Below are positions 54,800 to 62,772 of a stretch of DNA of 64,000 nt, piece by piece. A program made the position numbers and the translations under genes. The notes beneath the pieces were generated by a model. It searched no databases, had not been told where the DNA came from, and saw only the letters and a program-made list of their open reading frames with translations. Origin of the DNA: JAVJSD01 sp040219575 (lineage in GTDB: Bacteria > Planctomycetota > Planctomycetia > Pirellulales > Pirellulaceae); assembly GCA_040219575.1 (NCBI GenBank), contig JAVJSD010000080.1, forward strand, positions 62,001-126,000, read 5' to 3'. How positions within the stretch are numbered: position 1 is the stretch's first letter; each line of letters starts with the position of its first letter.

Positions 54800-57238
54800 A
54801 TGAATTTGCTTCTTGTCGTTGCCGAGTGTTGTCCGGCTTGGACTGTCCGGTCGAGCCATTCGCGGTGGAGCAAGCTGCCCACGGCGATGCTGCTTTGCCT
54901 CGCGCTGTTCTGCTCCGAGGTCCTGAGTGAAGTGCAGTCCGGGCCCTGCAAGACGCCGGTGGATTTCGAGGTGCCTGTCGGCGTTTCAACCACGCGCTGT
55001 TGCCGCCGCCGTAAGTCGCGAACCTTTGGCGGTGCGCCGACCACTTCTGGCGTCCGCGCTGCAAGTTACGCAAGATTCTCCAGCGATATGCAGCGTGACG
55101 AGAGCATTGCCGATCAGCAGCGCAAGTGCCGTGAAAAGGCGAAAACCAACGGCCATACAATCCTGCGTGAACTGGAGTTCTCGGATGAAGCCATCTCCGG
55201 CACGAAGCGGCAGCGCGACGGTCTCAACGCCATGTTGGCCGCCGCCGAGGCGGGAGAGATCGACGTGCTCTACTTCCATAGCTTGAGTCGCCTGTCGCGT
55301 GAGTCGGTCATCACGCTCCCCCTGCTCAAACAACTCGTCTACAACTGCGGAGTGCGCGTCGTCAGCACATCTGAGGGCATCGACTCCAACGACACGGCTT
55401 GGGAGTTGATCGCCCATATCATGTCGATTGTGCATGAACAGTATCTCCGAGATCTTGCGGAGAACGTTTTGCGGGGGCAGGAGGGCACGGTGCTCGCGGG
55501 GTTTTCGGTGGGCGACCATTACTTCGGTTACAGCTCCCAGCCGATTCCGGAGAGCAAGCAGGGGCGCCGCGGCCGGAATTCCAAGCCCAGGAAGATGTAC
55601 ATCATCGACCTGAGCACGGCCGCCTGGGTGGCGCGGATCTTCCACTGGTTCGTGCGTGAGCGGCAAAGCCTGCGCTGGATCGCTCGGGAGCTGAATCGTT
55701 TGGGGGCGCCCAAAGACCACCGATCGACAACGAAGACGTGGCGCCATCAATACCTGCCCCGGCTGTTGCGGAACCGGAAGTACGTCGGATGGTGGTCGTG
55801 GGGCGAGAAGAAAAACGTTCGCGACCCCTTGACCGGCAAGATCCGCCAGAAGGACCGAGCGCCTGGTGAATGCGATAAGTGGCTTCGCCACCTGCCGCAC
55901 TTGCAGCTGATCGACGATCAGACCTTCGCGGAATCCCAGCGCCTGTTGGAGCTGAACGAGAAGACGCGCGGGAACAGCCGGAAGCGGAAAGGGCAATTTC
56001 GAGGATCGAAAACGGGTAGCCGTCATCCCAGCCATCTGCTGTCGCAGTTGATTCGGTGCGGCGAGTGTGAATGTACGTTCCACGTTGGTGGAACCGGAGG
56101 CAAGTATTTGTTCTGTCCCGGCTACGCTGCGGGGACCTGCTCTTGCCGAACGCAACTCCGGCGCGACCGGGCCGAACGGATGATCATCGACGAGATTGGT
56201 CGGCGGATTCTGGTAGACCCGAGTTGGCGCTCGCAAGTCCTGGAGGAAACGGTTAAGGCCTGGAAGGCGCAGGAAGCCACGATTCCTACGGAACTGTCGG
56301 CGGCACGCCGCAACCTGGCCGACGTGGAGAAAAAGATCGTCAACCTTGTCGACCGCATCGAAGGCGGTCGCGGTGGACCGGAATTGGATGAGCGACTCGC
56401 GCAACGTCGCGTGGAAAAGCGGACGCTGACGGACCGAATTCAGAGGCTGGAGCATGCCGACCTGGATCGGCGGCCGCAGCCAACCGAGTCCTGGGTCAAC
56501 GATCAGCTCGGCAACCTGGGAGGCATGTTGGTTGAGCGCACGCCCGCTGCGGCCTATGCCCTGCGCAGTCTCGTGGGGGGTGCGATCGTCGTCACGGAAG
56601 TTCGCCGGCCTGGCTGTAAGCGTCATTTCCTCCAAGGGCGGTTCACGATCAATTGCAACTCGGTCGTCCGCCAGCTCGTAGGCGCCACGGATGGCAGCCA
56701 GGCTCCGTCGAAACCTGCGCCGCGCGACGATTGCGAAGAAATCGTGATCGATTTTCGGGAGCCGCTCCAAATCGAGTCTCTTTCCGAGAAGGTCAAGGAA
56801 CTCTACGACCAGGGCATGATGATGGCCCTCATTGCGGAGCGGCTGGGGTGCTCCCGCAGTCGCGCGACGGCGGCCCTGAAATTCTGGTTCGAGTCCCGCG
56901 ACCTGGTGATGCCCGACGGTCGCACGCGGCGAGGTGAGCTGAAACAAAAGCACATCGAGCCGCCCTTGTACCAGAGGATTTCTGAGCAGGTTATAGAGTT
57001 GTTCAGAGTAGACACGCTGCTGCAGGATATCGCCGACACGCTCAAGGTGGACCGGAACACGGTCACCGCGGCGATTCGGTGGTGGCACGAGCAGCGAGGC
57101 ATCCCCGTTCCCGACGGCCGCACTCGCCGCAAAGAGCTGCAGCAGAAGACGTCGTCAAAGCCGAATCAACCAAGCGCCGAAGCTCAGGCGGGAGCGTCAG
57201 AGGATACGTCGCCGTCCAACACCGATGAAGTGGCGTGA
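54800..57238 (+). CDS. large serine recombinase with two C-terminal HTH-like repeats
   Basis: 812 aa from ATG 54800 (GTAGGAGTT upstream). The resolvase/invertase domain begins late, with the nucleophile in ASYARFSSDMQ (Ser at about 94), SRLSRESV and EQYLRDLAENV. The recombinase domain (SLRWIARELNRLGAPK) and zinc ribbon (RCGECECTFHVGGTGGKYLF, then CPGY and CSC) follow, and a coiled coil comes after that. The end carries two similar HTH-like units ending in PDGRTRR (about 664-716 and 730-783). The roughly 85-residue N-terminal extension, partly hydrophobic, is unusual. Likely a second integration/excision enzyme of the island. Confidence 0.92.
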   Translation: MNLLLVVAECCPAWTVRSSHSRWSKLPTAMLLCLALFCSEVLSEVQSGPCKTPVDFEVPVGVSTTRCCRRRKSRTFGGAPTTSGVRAASYARFSSDMQRDESIADQQRKCREKAKTNGHTILRELEFSDEAISGTKRQRDGLNAMLAAAEAGEIDVLYFHSLSRLSRESVITLPLLKQLVYNCGVRVVSTSEGIDSNDTAWELIAHIMSIVHEQYLRDLAENVLRGQEGTVLAGFSVGDHYFGYSSQPIPESKQGRRGRNSKPRKMYIIDLSTAAWVARIFHWFVRERQSLRWIARELNRLGAPKDHRSTTKTWRHQYLPRLLRNRKYVGWWSWGEKKNVRDPLTGKIRQKDRAPGECDKWLRHLPHLQLIDDQTFAESQRLLELNEKTRGNSRKRKGQFRGSKTGSRHPSHLLSQLIRCGECECTFHVGGTGGKYLFCPGYAAGTCSCRTQLRRDRAERMIIDEIGRRILVDPSWRSQVLEETVKAWKAQEATIPTELSAARRNLADVEKKIVNLVDRIEGGRGGPELDERLAQRRVEKRTLTDRIQRLEHADLDRRPQPTESWVNDQLGNLGGMLVERTPAAAYALRSLVGGAIVVTEVRRPGCKRHFLQGRFTINCNSVVRQLVGATDGSQAPSKPAPRDDCEEIVIDFREPLQIESLSEKVKELYDQGMMMALIAERLGCSRSRATAALKFWFESRDLVMPDGRTRRGELKQKHIEPPLYQRISEQVIELFRVDTLLQDIADTLKVDRNTVTAAIRWWHEQRGIPVPDGRTRRKELQQKTSSKPNQPSAEAQAGASEDTSPSNTDEVA

Positions 57239-57457
57239 CGTGCGACGTGGGGCGCTAAACTCTGGCCAAACATGCGTCACAAAGAAGTGATGCACACCAG
57301 TTATCCTCGGTCCCGGCGGCGACGCCGCCACTTACGGCCCCATGATCTCCGGTTTCCGTTGGCGATCGCGGGGCCGTTTTCGTTTTTCTTGTTCGGTCAA
57401 TGCCAACCCGCCGTGCACCGAACGCTTCAATGCGAATCGTGCCCAAAGGAGGTCACC

Positions 57458-57829
57458 ATGTCACACATTGTCACCATCAAGACGGAGGTTCGCGACGCAG
57501 CAGCCGTTCGTTCGGCCGCTGTGCGTCTGCGGCTGCCATCGCCACGGGAAGGACTTCACCGGCTCTACAGCGGCGACGTTGCCGGCTTGGCCGTCGAGCT
57601 TCCCCAATGGCGTTACCCGGTCATCTGCAACACGGCGACAGGCGAGCTGCGATACGATAACTTCGGCGGCCGCTGGGGTGAACAGAAACACTTGGACGCT
57701 TTTCTTCAGGCGTACGCGGTGGAAAGGGCGAAAGCCGAGTGTCGCCGCAAGGGGCACTCGGTCACCGAGCAGCAACTCGCTGACGGCTCGATCAAGTTGA
57801 CCGCTCAGGTCTCGGGAGGTGTCTCTTGA
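57458..57829 (+). CDS. DUF1257 (Ycf35-like) protein
   Basis: 123 aa from ATG 57458, with the strong site AAAGGAGGT. MSHIVTIKTEVRDAAAVRSA is the typical DUF1257 opening, and YPVICNTATGELRYDNFGGR with WGEQKHLDAFLQAYAVERA matches the core seen in the chloroplast/cyanobacterial Ycf35 group. The family has no established function. The stop overlaps the next start (TTGA). First gene of the plus-strand block running to the right edge. Confidence 0.88.
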   Translation: MSHIVTIKTEVRDAAAVRSAAVRLRLPSPREGLHRLYSGDVAGLAVELPQWRYPVICNTATGELRYDNFGGRWGEQKHLDAFLQAYAVERAKAECRRKGHSVTEQQLADGSIKLTAQVSGGVS

Positions 57830-58023
57830 GCAAGATCATCGAAATCGTTGTGTCGCCGACGGGCGAAACGAAGATCGAAACCAAGGGCTTCGCCGGCGCC
57901 GAGTGCCGTGAGGCCAGCCGGTTTCTCGAAACGGCGCTGGGGAAACAGACGGCGGAGCAGTTGACCGCCGAGTTCCACCAGGTCTCCACGCAGGCCGAGC
58001 AGCACGACCAGCAGCGGGCCTGA
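57826..58023 (+). CDS. DUF2997 protein
   Basis: 65 aa. The start is TTG at 57826, overlapping the DUF1257 stop (TTGA), with GGGAGGTG upstream. IIEIVVSPTGETKIETKGFA, then GAECREASRFLETALGK, is the short DUF2997 fold that regularly accompanies DUF1257. Function unknown. Translational coupling suggests the two products act together. Confidence 0.88.
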   Translation: MSKIIEIVVSPTGETKIETKGFAGAECREASRFLETALGKQTAEQLTAEFHQVSTQAEQHDQQRA

Positions 58024-58060
58024 GCCAATTCCGTATCTGTACTCACTCCCGAGGAGGTTC

Positions 58061-58732
58061 ATGTCTGTCGACCATCAGCAGCGGCCGCCGCCGCCGAGAG
58101 GCCCGGCTGCGATTCGCGAAGTTCAAGTCCTGGTTGTCGTCGAAGGCCCGAACGATGTTGAGTTCCTGCGACGGATGTCACGGGTGCTTCACAGTTACGA
58201 TGCGGGCATTCCGCCACTTGCGGAGCTTGAAGAAAAGGGGCGACTGATATTCCTGCCACTCGGGGGCGGCGGCGTAGCGGCCTGGGCCGATCGGCTCGCG
58301 CCGCTGGGGTTGCGGGAGTTTCACCTCCTGGATCGCGAGGTGCCGCCGGAAACCGACGTCCGGCGAAGGATCGTCCAGCGGGTGAACCAGCGGGATGGAT
58401 GCCGTGCTTTTCTGACTCGCAAACGCTCGATCGAGAACTACCTCCACCCCCACGCCCTCCTCCGCGCCGGCGGCCAGGTCGTCGACTTCGGCGACTTCGA
58501 CCCCGTGCCAGACCTTGTCGCCAAGGCGTCGTTTCAGCAAGAGCAGCCAGCGATTCCGTGGGAAACGCTTTCCCGCCGAGCCCACAAGCGGCTCATCAAC
58601 CGCGTCAAGCGTTGGCTCAACACGAAGGTCGTCGAGCAGATGACGTTTGAGTTGCTGGCGGAGCGGGATCCAAACGGCGAAGTCGTGTCCTGGCTCAAGA
58701 CGATCGCCGGATTGGCCGGCCAGGCGGAATAG
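58061..58732 (+). CDS. stand-alone TOPRIM-domain protein
   Basis: 223 aa from ATG 58061 (GAGGAGGTTC upstream). The TOPRIM signature is VQVLVVVEGPNDVEFLRRMS (the conserved Glu in EGPND). LIFLPLGGGG and FHLLDREVPPETD could supply the second acidic motif, read here as DRE rather than DxD. The C-terminal half is helical and basic (RKRSIENYL, HKRLINRVKRWL), resembling the TOPRIM portion of OLD-type nucleases without the ATPase. It probably cleaves or binds nucleic acid in a metal-dependent way. The ATPase partner may be the Ycf46-like gene next door. Confidence 0.78.
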   Translation: MSVDHQQRPPPPRGPAAIREVQVLVVVEGPNDVEFLRRMSRVLHSYDAGIPPLAELEEKGRLIFLPLGGGGVAAWADRLAPLGLREFHLLDREVPPETDVRRRIVQRVNQRDGCRAFLTRKRSIENYLHPHALLRAGGQVVDFGDFDPVPDLVAKASFQQEQPAIPWETLSRRAHKRLINRVKRWLNTKVVEQMTFELLAERDPNGEVVSWLKTIAGLAGQAE

Positions 58733-58785
58733 ATCCCGTTACCACTCTCAAGTTGGTGTCGACTTTCTACAGAAAGGAGTTACTT

Positions 58786-60279
58786 ATGACGCTCTCGGAG
58801 CGCCTGTGCGAGTACGTCGAGGCGTGCTTCACAGGCCTTTGGATTCAGTCCCACGAGCATGAGGATGCGCTCGCCGAACTTGCTCGGCTCTGCCACGAGC
58901 GGCGGTGGCGCTTGGCTGTGTGGGACATTGAACGCGGTATCCAGGTTCCCGGCGGGGAGGCGGCAGATGTCGCTTCGTCCGATCCCTTGGCCGCGATTCG
59001 GGCGGTCAACTCCTTGGCCGTTTCCGACTCCGCGGCCCTGCTTGTGCTGGTCAACTTTCACCGCTTCATCAACAGCGCCGAGGTCGTGCAGGCCCTGGCG
59101 GGGCAGATCACAGCCGGCAAGCAGAACCGCACCTTCGTCGTCGTCCTGTCGCCCATCGTGCAGATTCCCAGTGAGCTTGAAAAACAGTTCGTTGTGCTGG
59201 AGCACGACCTTCCGAACCGTGTTCAGCTCGAAGAGATCGCGCGGGGAATTGCGACGGAGGAAGGAGAGTTGCCCGATGGCGACGACCTGACCGCGGTGCT
59301 TGATGCGGCCGTGGGCCTCACGCGCTACGAGGCGGAGGGGGCGTTCAGTCTGTCGCTGATTCGCAATCAGCGAGTTGAGCCCTCCACGCTGTGGGAACTC
59401 AAGTCCCAGATGCTGAAGAAGAGCGGTCTGCTGGCGCTGCATCGCGGTGGCGAACACTTCGCCGATCTCGGCGGTCTGGATGCGCTGAAATCGTTCTGCT
59501 CGCAGGCCCTCCGCCGACACCGAAGCCCCGAGCCATGGAAGCGTCCGCGCGGGGTGCTCCTCCTGGGCGTCCCCGGCTCCGGGAAATCGGCTTTTGCAAA
59601 GGCGCTGGGCAATGAAACGAACCGGCCGACGTTGACGCTCGACATCGGCGCGCTGATGGGTTCGCTCGTCGGCCAGACGGAGGCGAATATCCGCCAGGCG
59701 CTCAAGATCGCCGACGCGATGGCGCCGTCGATCCTCTTCATCGACGAGGTTGAAAAAGCGCTCAGCGGCGTGGTCAACTCGGGACAATCGGACGGCGGCG
59801 TCTCCACTCGCCTGTTTGGTACGTTTCTCACCTGGCTCAACGACCACACGTCCGATGTGTTCGTCATCGCCACCTGCAACGACATTTCTCGGTTGCCGCC
59901 CGAGTTCGGTCGCGCGGAGCGATTCGACGGAATTTTCTTTCTCGATCTGCCCTGCGCAAGTCAGCGGCGGGCTATCTGGGACTTGTACGTCCAACGATTC
60001 AGTCTGGATGCCGACCAGCCGATGCCGCCGGACGCGGACTTCACCGGCGCCGAGATCAAAGCCTGCTGTCGCCTGGCGGCGCTGCTGGACGTTCCCTTGA
60101 TGGAAGCCGTCCAGAACGTCGTCCCGGTGTCGAGAACCGCCAGCGAGTCGGTCCGCCAACTGCGTGAGTGGGCCAGCGGCCGCTGTCTGAGTGCGGATCA
60201 CAAGGGCCTGTACCGCTTCGGCGGCGAGGGCGCCGGCAAACGGCGGCGCTCCATTCCCCGCGATCCGTCCGCCAACTGA
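58786..60279 (+). CDS. Ycf46-like AAA+ ATPase
   Basis: 497 aa from ATG 58786 (AAAGGAGTT upstream). The N-terminal about 230 residues have the Ycf46-type layout (LVLVNFHRFINSAEVVQALA, FVVVLSPIVQIPSELEKQFV). The AAA+ module follows: FADLGGLDALKSF, Walker A LLLGVPGSGKSAFA (about 261), LVGQTEANIRQALKIADAM, Walker B ILFIDEVEKAL (about 316), sensor VFVIATCNDISRLPPEF and the Arg finger AERFDGIFFLD. Ycf46 proteins are known from cyanobacteria and plastids with little functional data. Here it probably acts as an unfoldase or remodeller for the adjacent modifier system. Confidence 0.93.
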   Translation: MTLSERLCEYVEACFTGLWIQSHEHEDALAELARLCHERRWRLAVWDIERGIQVPGGEAADVASSDPLAAIRAVNSLAVSDSAALLVLVNFHRFINSAEVVQALAGQITAGKQNRTFVVVLSPIVQIPSELEKQFVVLEHDLPNRVQLEEIARGIATEEGELPDGDDLTAVLDAAVGLTRYEAEGAFSLSLIRNQRVEPSTLWELKSQMLKKSGLLALHRGGEHFADLGGLDALKSFCSQALRRHRSPEPWKRPRGVLLLGVPGSGKSAFAKALGNETNRPTLTLDIGALMGSLVGQTEANIRQALKIADAMAPSILFIDEVEKALSGVVNSGQSDGGVSTRLFGTFLTWLNDHTSDVFVIATCNDISRLPPEFGRAERFDGIFFLDLPCASQRRAIWDLYVQRFSLDADQPMPPDADFTGAEIKACCRLAALLDVPLMEAVQNVVPVSRTASESVRQLREWASGRCLSADHKGLYRFGGEGAGKRRRSIPRDPSAN

Positions 60280-60347
60280 GCGTCACTGGTACTGGCTATC
60301 GGTCAGCGCGCAGTTCATCCGAAAACTCAATTCGAAGGAGCACCATC

Positions 60348-60476
60348 ATGGAAACCATTGTGGTTGTCGTCGTCGTCTTCATTGTCCTGGGCGTCGTGGG
60401 TTCGTTGTTCTTTTCCGGCAAGGGCGGGGGTGGAAGGCGTGGCGGAGGCCGGCACGATGGCTGCCGATGCGGCTAG
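60348..60476 (+). CDS. tiny membrane protein with Gly/Arg-rich tail (42 aa)
   Basis: ATG 60348 has GAAGGAG upstream. A single hydrophobic segment (ETIVVVVVVFIVLGVVGSLF) is followed by SGKGGGGRRGGGRHDGCRCG. The gene is too short for function prediction, but the strong ribosome binding site and placement in the block support it. Confidence 0.55.
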   Translation: METIVVVVVVFIVLGVVGSLFFSGKGGGGRRGGGRHDGCRCG

Positions 60477-60562
60477 CCACCACGCGAGGCGACGCGCTGC
60501 GTTTCTCGATTCCCGACGCCCAATGACGTAGCAACCCGACCCCAGAGCAGATTGGAGGACGA

Positions 60563-60703
60563 ATGGAGATCTTGGCAGTTTTGGCGGTCCTCGCCATCGC
60601 CGGGTGGTGGTTTTACCGGGCGGGTAAGAGGCTCGGGAGCCGCAAGGGGTTCGGCGCCGCCCGGCGCAGAGCGCGGCGAAGCAGATCGCGCAGACACAAG
60701 TAA
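60563..60703 (+). CDS. tiny membrane protein with basic tail (46 aa)
   Basis: ATG 60563 follows TTGGAGGAC by 4 bp. It begins MEILAVLAVLAIAGWWFYRA, one transmembrane helix, then an Arg/Lys-rich tail (RRRARRSRSRRHK). It mirrors the design of the gene at 60348: hydrophobic N-terminus, positively charged C-terminus. The two may be paired. Confidence 0.5.
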   Translation: MEILAVLAVLAIAGWWFYRAGKRLGSRKGFGAARRRARRSRSRRHK

Positions 60704-60855
60704 ATTGGTTGGCCGTCGACCTGGGCGAGCCACGGCTCGGCCAGTCGAAGCCGTCTTACGGAACTCTCTCTGGCCCCGGTGTGCCGTTCGGCGCACCGGG
60801 GCCTTTCGTTGTTTCTTGGCACATAGCATCGTCATCGAACGGAGCAATATCACAA

Positions 60856-61809
60856 GTGAGCACCGCGACTGAAGCCCCGTCCAGCCGGCGGGACCAGCAG
60901 GTGGGCGCACCAGCCCAGCGACTACGGGCCACCATGGCGGCCGTGCGGCTGTCGATCCGTTGGTTTGGCACACGGAAGACGTTGAACGCCGACCAGAAGG
61001 CCCAGGCCGCCGACACGTTCGGGGCCGAGGGAGAATTTTTGTCGGCCGGCAAGAAGCTGCTCGACACACGGCATCCGGCTTTCAAGGCGGTCACATCCGT
61101 GAAGACGCGGGCCGTCGGATTCTGGAAGTCCCTGAGCCTGCCGTACCCGGAGGCCGGCATTCGCCTGGTCCGCCAGGACGCGATCGATGCGTTCGATCGT
61201 CAGATGCGGGAATTTCGAGAGGAACTCGACGAAGCGGTCGTCGCACTCAACCGGCAGTACGGCGCTCTCAAGTCGGCGGCGGCCCAGCGACTCGGCAGCC
61301 TGTTCAACGAGAGCGACTACCCGGCCACACTCGACGGGCTGTTCGCCCTCGAATGGGACTTCCCCAGCGTCGAGCCACCCGACTACCTGCAACAGCTCAA
61401 GCCAGAGCTGTACCAGCAGGAGTGCCAGCGGGTGAGCGCCCGGTTCGAGGAGGCCGTGCAGTTGGCCGAGCAGGCGTTCCTCGACGAATTGGGCGGCCTC
61501 GTCGCCCATCTGACCGAGCGGCTGACCGGCGAGACGGACGGCAGGCCGAAGATCTTTCGCGACTCCGCCGTCACCAACCTTCTCGAATTCTTTGAGCGGT
61601 TTCAGCAGCTCAACATCAGCAGCAACGAACAGCTTGACGAGCTGGTCGAACGGGCCCGGCGGATCATCCAGGGCCGCGAGCCGCAGCAACTCCGCGACGA
61701 CGAAGGGCTGCGCCGGTCGGTCGCCCGGCAACTTACCGGCGTGCAGAGCCTGCTCGACGACCTGCTGGTGGAGCGTCCGCGTCGCAACATCCTCCGCCGT
61801 CCTCGCTGA
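60856..61809 (+). CDS. hypothetical protein with DUF3150-like features (317 aa)
   Basis: The start GTG 60856 has GGAGC 10 bp upstream; ATG 60934 (MAAVRLSIRWFGT) is a plausible alternative. Regions such as LGSLFNESDYPATLDGLFAL and LKPELYQQECQRVSARFEEA resemble DUF3150-type phage/island proteins of unknown function. Otherwise long charged helices. No catalytic motif is seen. It starts about 150 bp after the tiny membrane protein and stays in the same plus-strand block. Confidence 0.7.
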   Translation: MSTATEAPSSRRDQQVGAPAQRLRATMAAVRLSIRWFGTRKTLNADQKAQAADTFGAEGEFLSAGKKLLDTRHPAFKAVTSVKTRAVGFWKSLSLPYPEAGIRLVRQDAIDAFDRQMREFREELDEAVVALNRQYGALKSAAAQRLGSLFNESDYPATLDGLFALEWDFPSVEPPDYLQQLKPELYQQECQRVSARFEEAVQLAEQAFLDELGGLVAHLTERLTGETDGRPKIFRDSAVTNLLEFFERFQQLNISSNEQLDELVERARRIIQGREPQQLRDDEGLRRSVARQLTGVQSLLDDLLVERPRRNILRRPR

Positions 61810-61823
61810 CCGGGAGGTGCGCG

Positions 61824-62066
61824 ATGCAACTGCTGATTTCACCGCAGGGCGGCGTGCGGTGTCTCTATAGCGAGGCGATCAATCTCCGCCTGCTGGGGCG
61901 GCTTTCGATCGCTCGTGGCTCGTATGTCGAGCCGGACGCACAAGGGCGGTGGCACGCCGATCTCTCCCCGGTGGGCGGCCCGCTGCTGGGACCGTACCCA
62001 CACCGCAGCGCCGCCCTCTCGGCCGAGCGTGCGTGGCTGGAAGCCAACTGGCTCCTTCCGTCCTAG
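61824..62066 (+). CDS. hypothetical small protein (80 aa)
   Basis: ATG 61824 follows GGGAGGTG. Predicted strands in MQLLISPQGGVRCLYSEAIN, then GSYVEPDAQGRWHADLSPVG, suggest a small beta fold; AALSAERAWLEANWL forms a C-terminal helix. No family is assigned. It is 14 bp after the previous stop, so co-translated with it. Confidence 0.6.
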   Translation: MQLLISPQGGVRCLYSEAINLRLLGRLSIARGSYVEPDAQGRWHADLSPVGGPLLGPYPHRSAALSAERAWLEANWLLPS

Positions 62067-62167
62067 CGCGACCTCGCGCTGCCTCGTTCCGTTATCCACT
62101 TCCGGCCCGGCTATCCGTGCGCGCCGGGCCCGTCCTTCGTTTCCCCCACCGTGATAAGGAGGAATCC

Positions 62168-62347
62168 GTGAAACAGTCCGACTTGAACCGCGCTGTGGCC
62201 GCCTCGCTCGGCGAGACGATCAGCACCATCGCCAGTCGCGGTTTCTCGCTCGTGTCCGACTCGATGGACGAGCGCGATCCGCTGGTCGTCGATTTCGATG
62301 ACATGTCGCAGCCGACCCCGCTGCCACTTCTCGACGCCGTGAACTAG
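62168..62347 (+). CDS. small hypothetical protein (59 aa)
   Basis: GTG 62168 follows AAGGAGGAATCC, a near-perfect site that decides the start. The peptide (KQSDLNRAVAASLGETISTI, then ASRGFSLVSDSMDER and DPLVVDFDDMSQPTPLPLL) is mostly helical, with an acidic, Pro-rich end. Function unknown. Confidence 0.6.
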   Translation: MKQSDLNRAVAASLGETISTIASRGFSLVSDSMDERDPLVVDFDDMSQPTPLPLLDAVN

Positions 62348-62470
62348 GCCGCCGGCCGCTGCCTCTGTTGGACCGAGACTCCGCCGAAACCGGTGCGGAG
62401 CATCCAAGCGTCACAGCTCGTTCATTCCTGTTGAATTCCACTCTCTTCCTTCTGCCGAAAGGGCCCCCCA

Positions 62471-62692
62471 ATGAAGATTCTCCTGATCAATAACGATGGC
62501 GGTGGTTTCGCCGATCACGTCGACGTCGCTGAGGGGACGACGGTCGACAAACTCTTCGCGCAGCACATGGGCGAAGCGAATCCCCACGACTACCTGATCC
62601 GCGTCAATCGCCAGCCGGTGCATTCGCGCCAGGTTCTGCAGGAAGGCGACCGCGTCAGCATCACGCCGGTCAAGATCGAAGGCGCCTGCTGA
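62471..62692 (+). CDS. ubiquitin-like beta-grasp protein (MoaD/ThiS-related modifier)
   Basis: 73 aa. MKILLINNDGGGFADHVDVA is the first beta hairpin. EGTTVDKLFAQHMGE is the helix, and DYLIRVNRQPVHSRQVLQEG then DRVSITPVKIEG gives the remaining strands of a ThiS/MoaD/ubiquitin-like fold. The position directly before an E2-like and a JAB gene identifies it as the probable modifier. The C-terminus is ...KIEGAC rather than a Gly-Gly. Either processing or a different activation chemistry would be needed. AAGGGCC lies upstream of the ATG. Confidence 0.85.
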   Translation: MKILLINNDGGGFADHVDVAEGTTVDKLFAQHMGEANPHDYLIRVNRQPVHSRQVLQEGDRVSITPVKIEGAC

Positions 62693-62772
62693 GCGCGCGA
62701 CTCAACGTCTACGACCGGGGCGGCCAGTTCCGACGGCCGCCCCGGTTGTCTTTCTGGAGGAAAGGACCGCCC

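Noticed and set aside
54986..57088. 700-aa open frame on the minus strand
   Set aside because: It is antisense to the serine recombinase, with no recognisable domain and no ribosome binding site.
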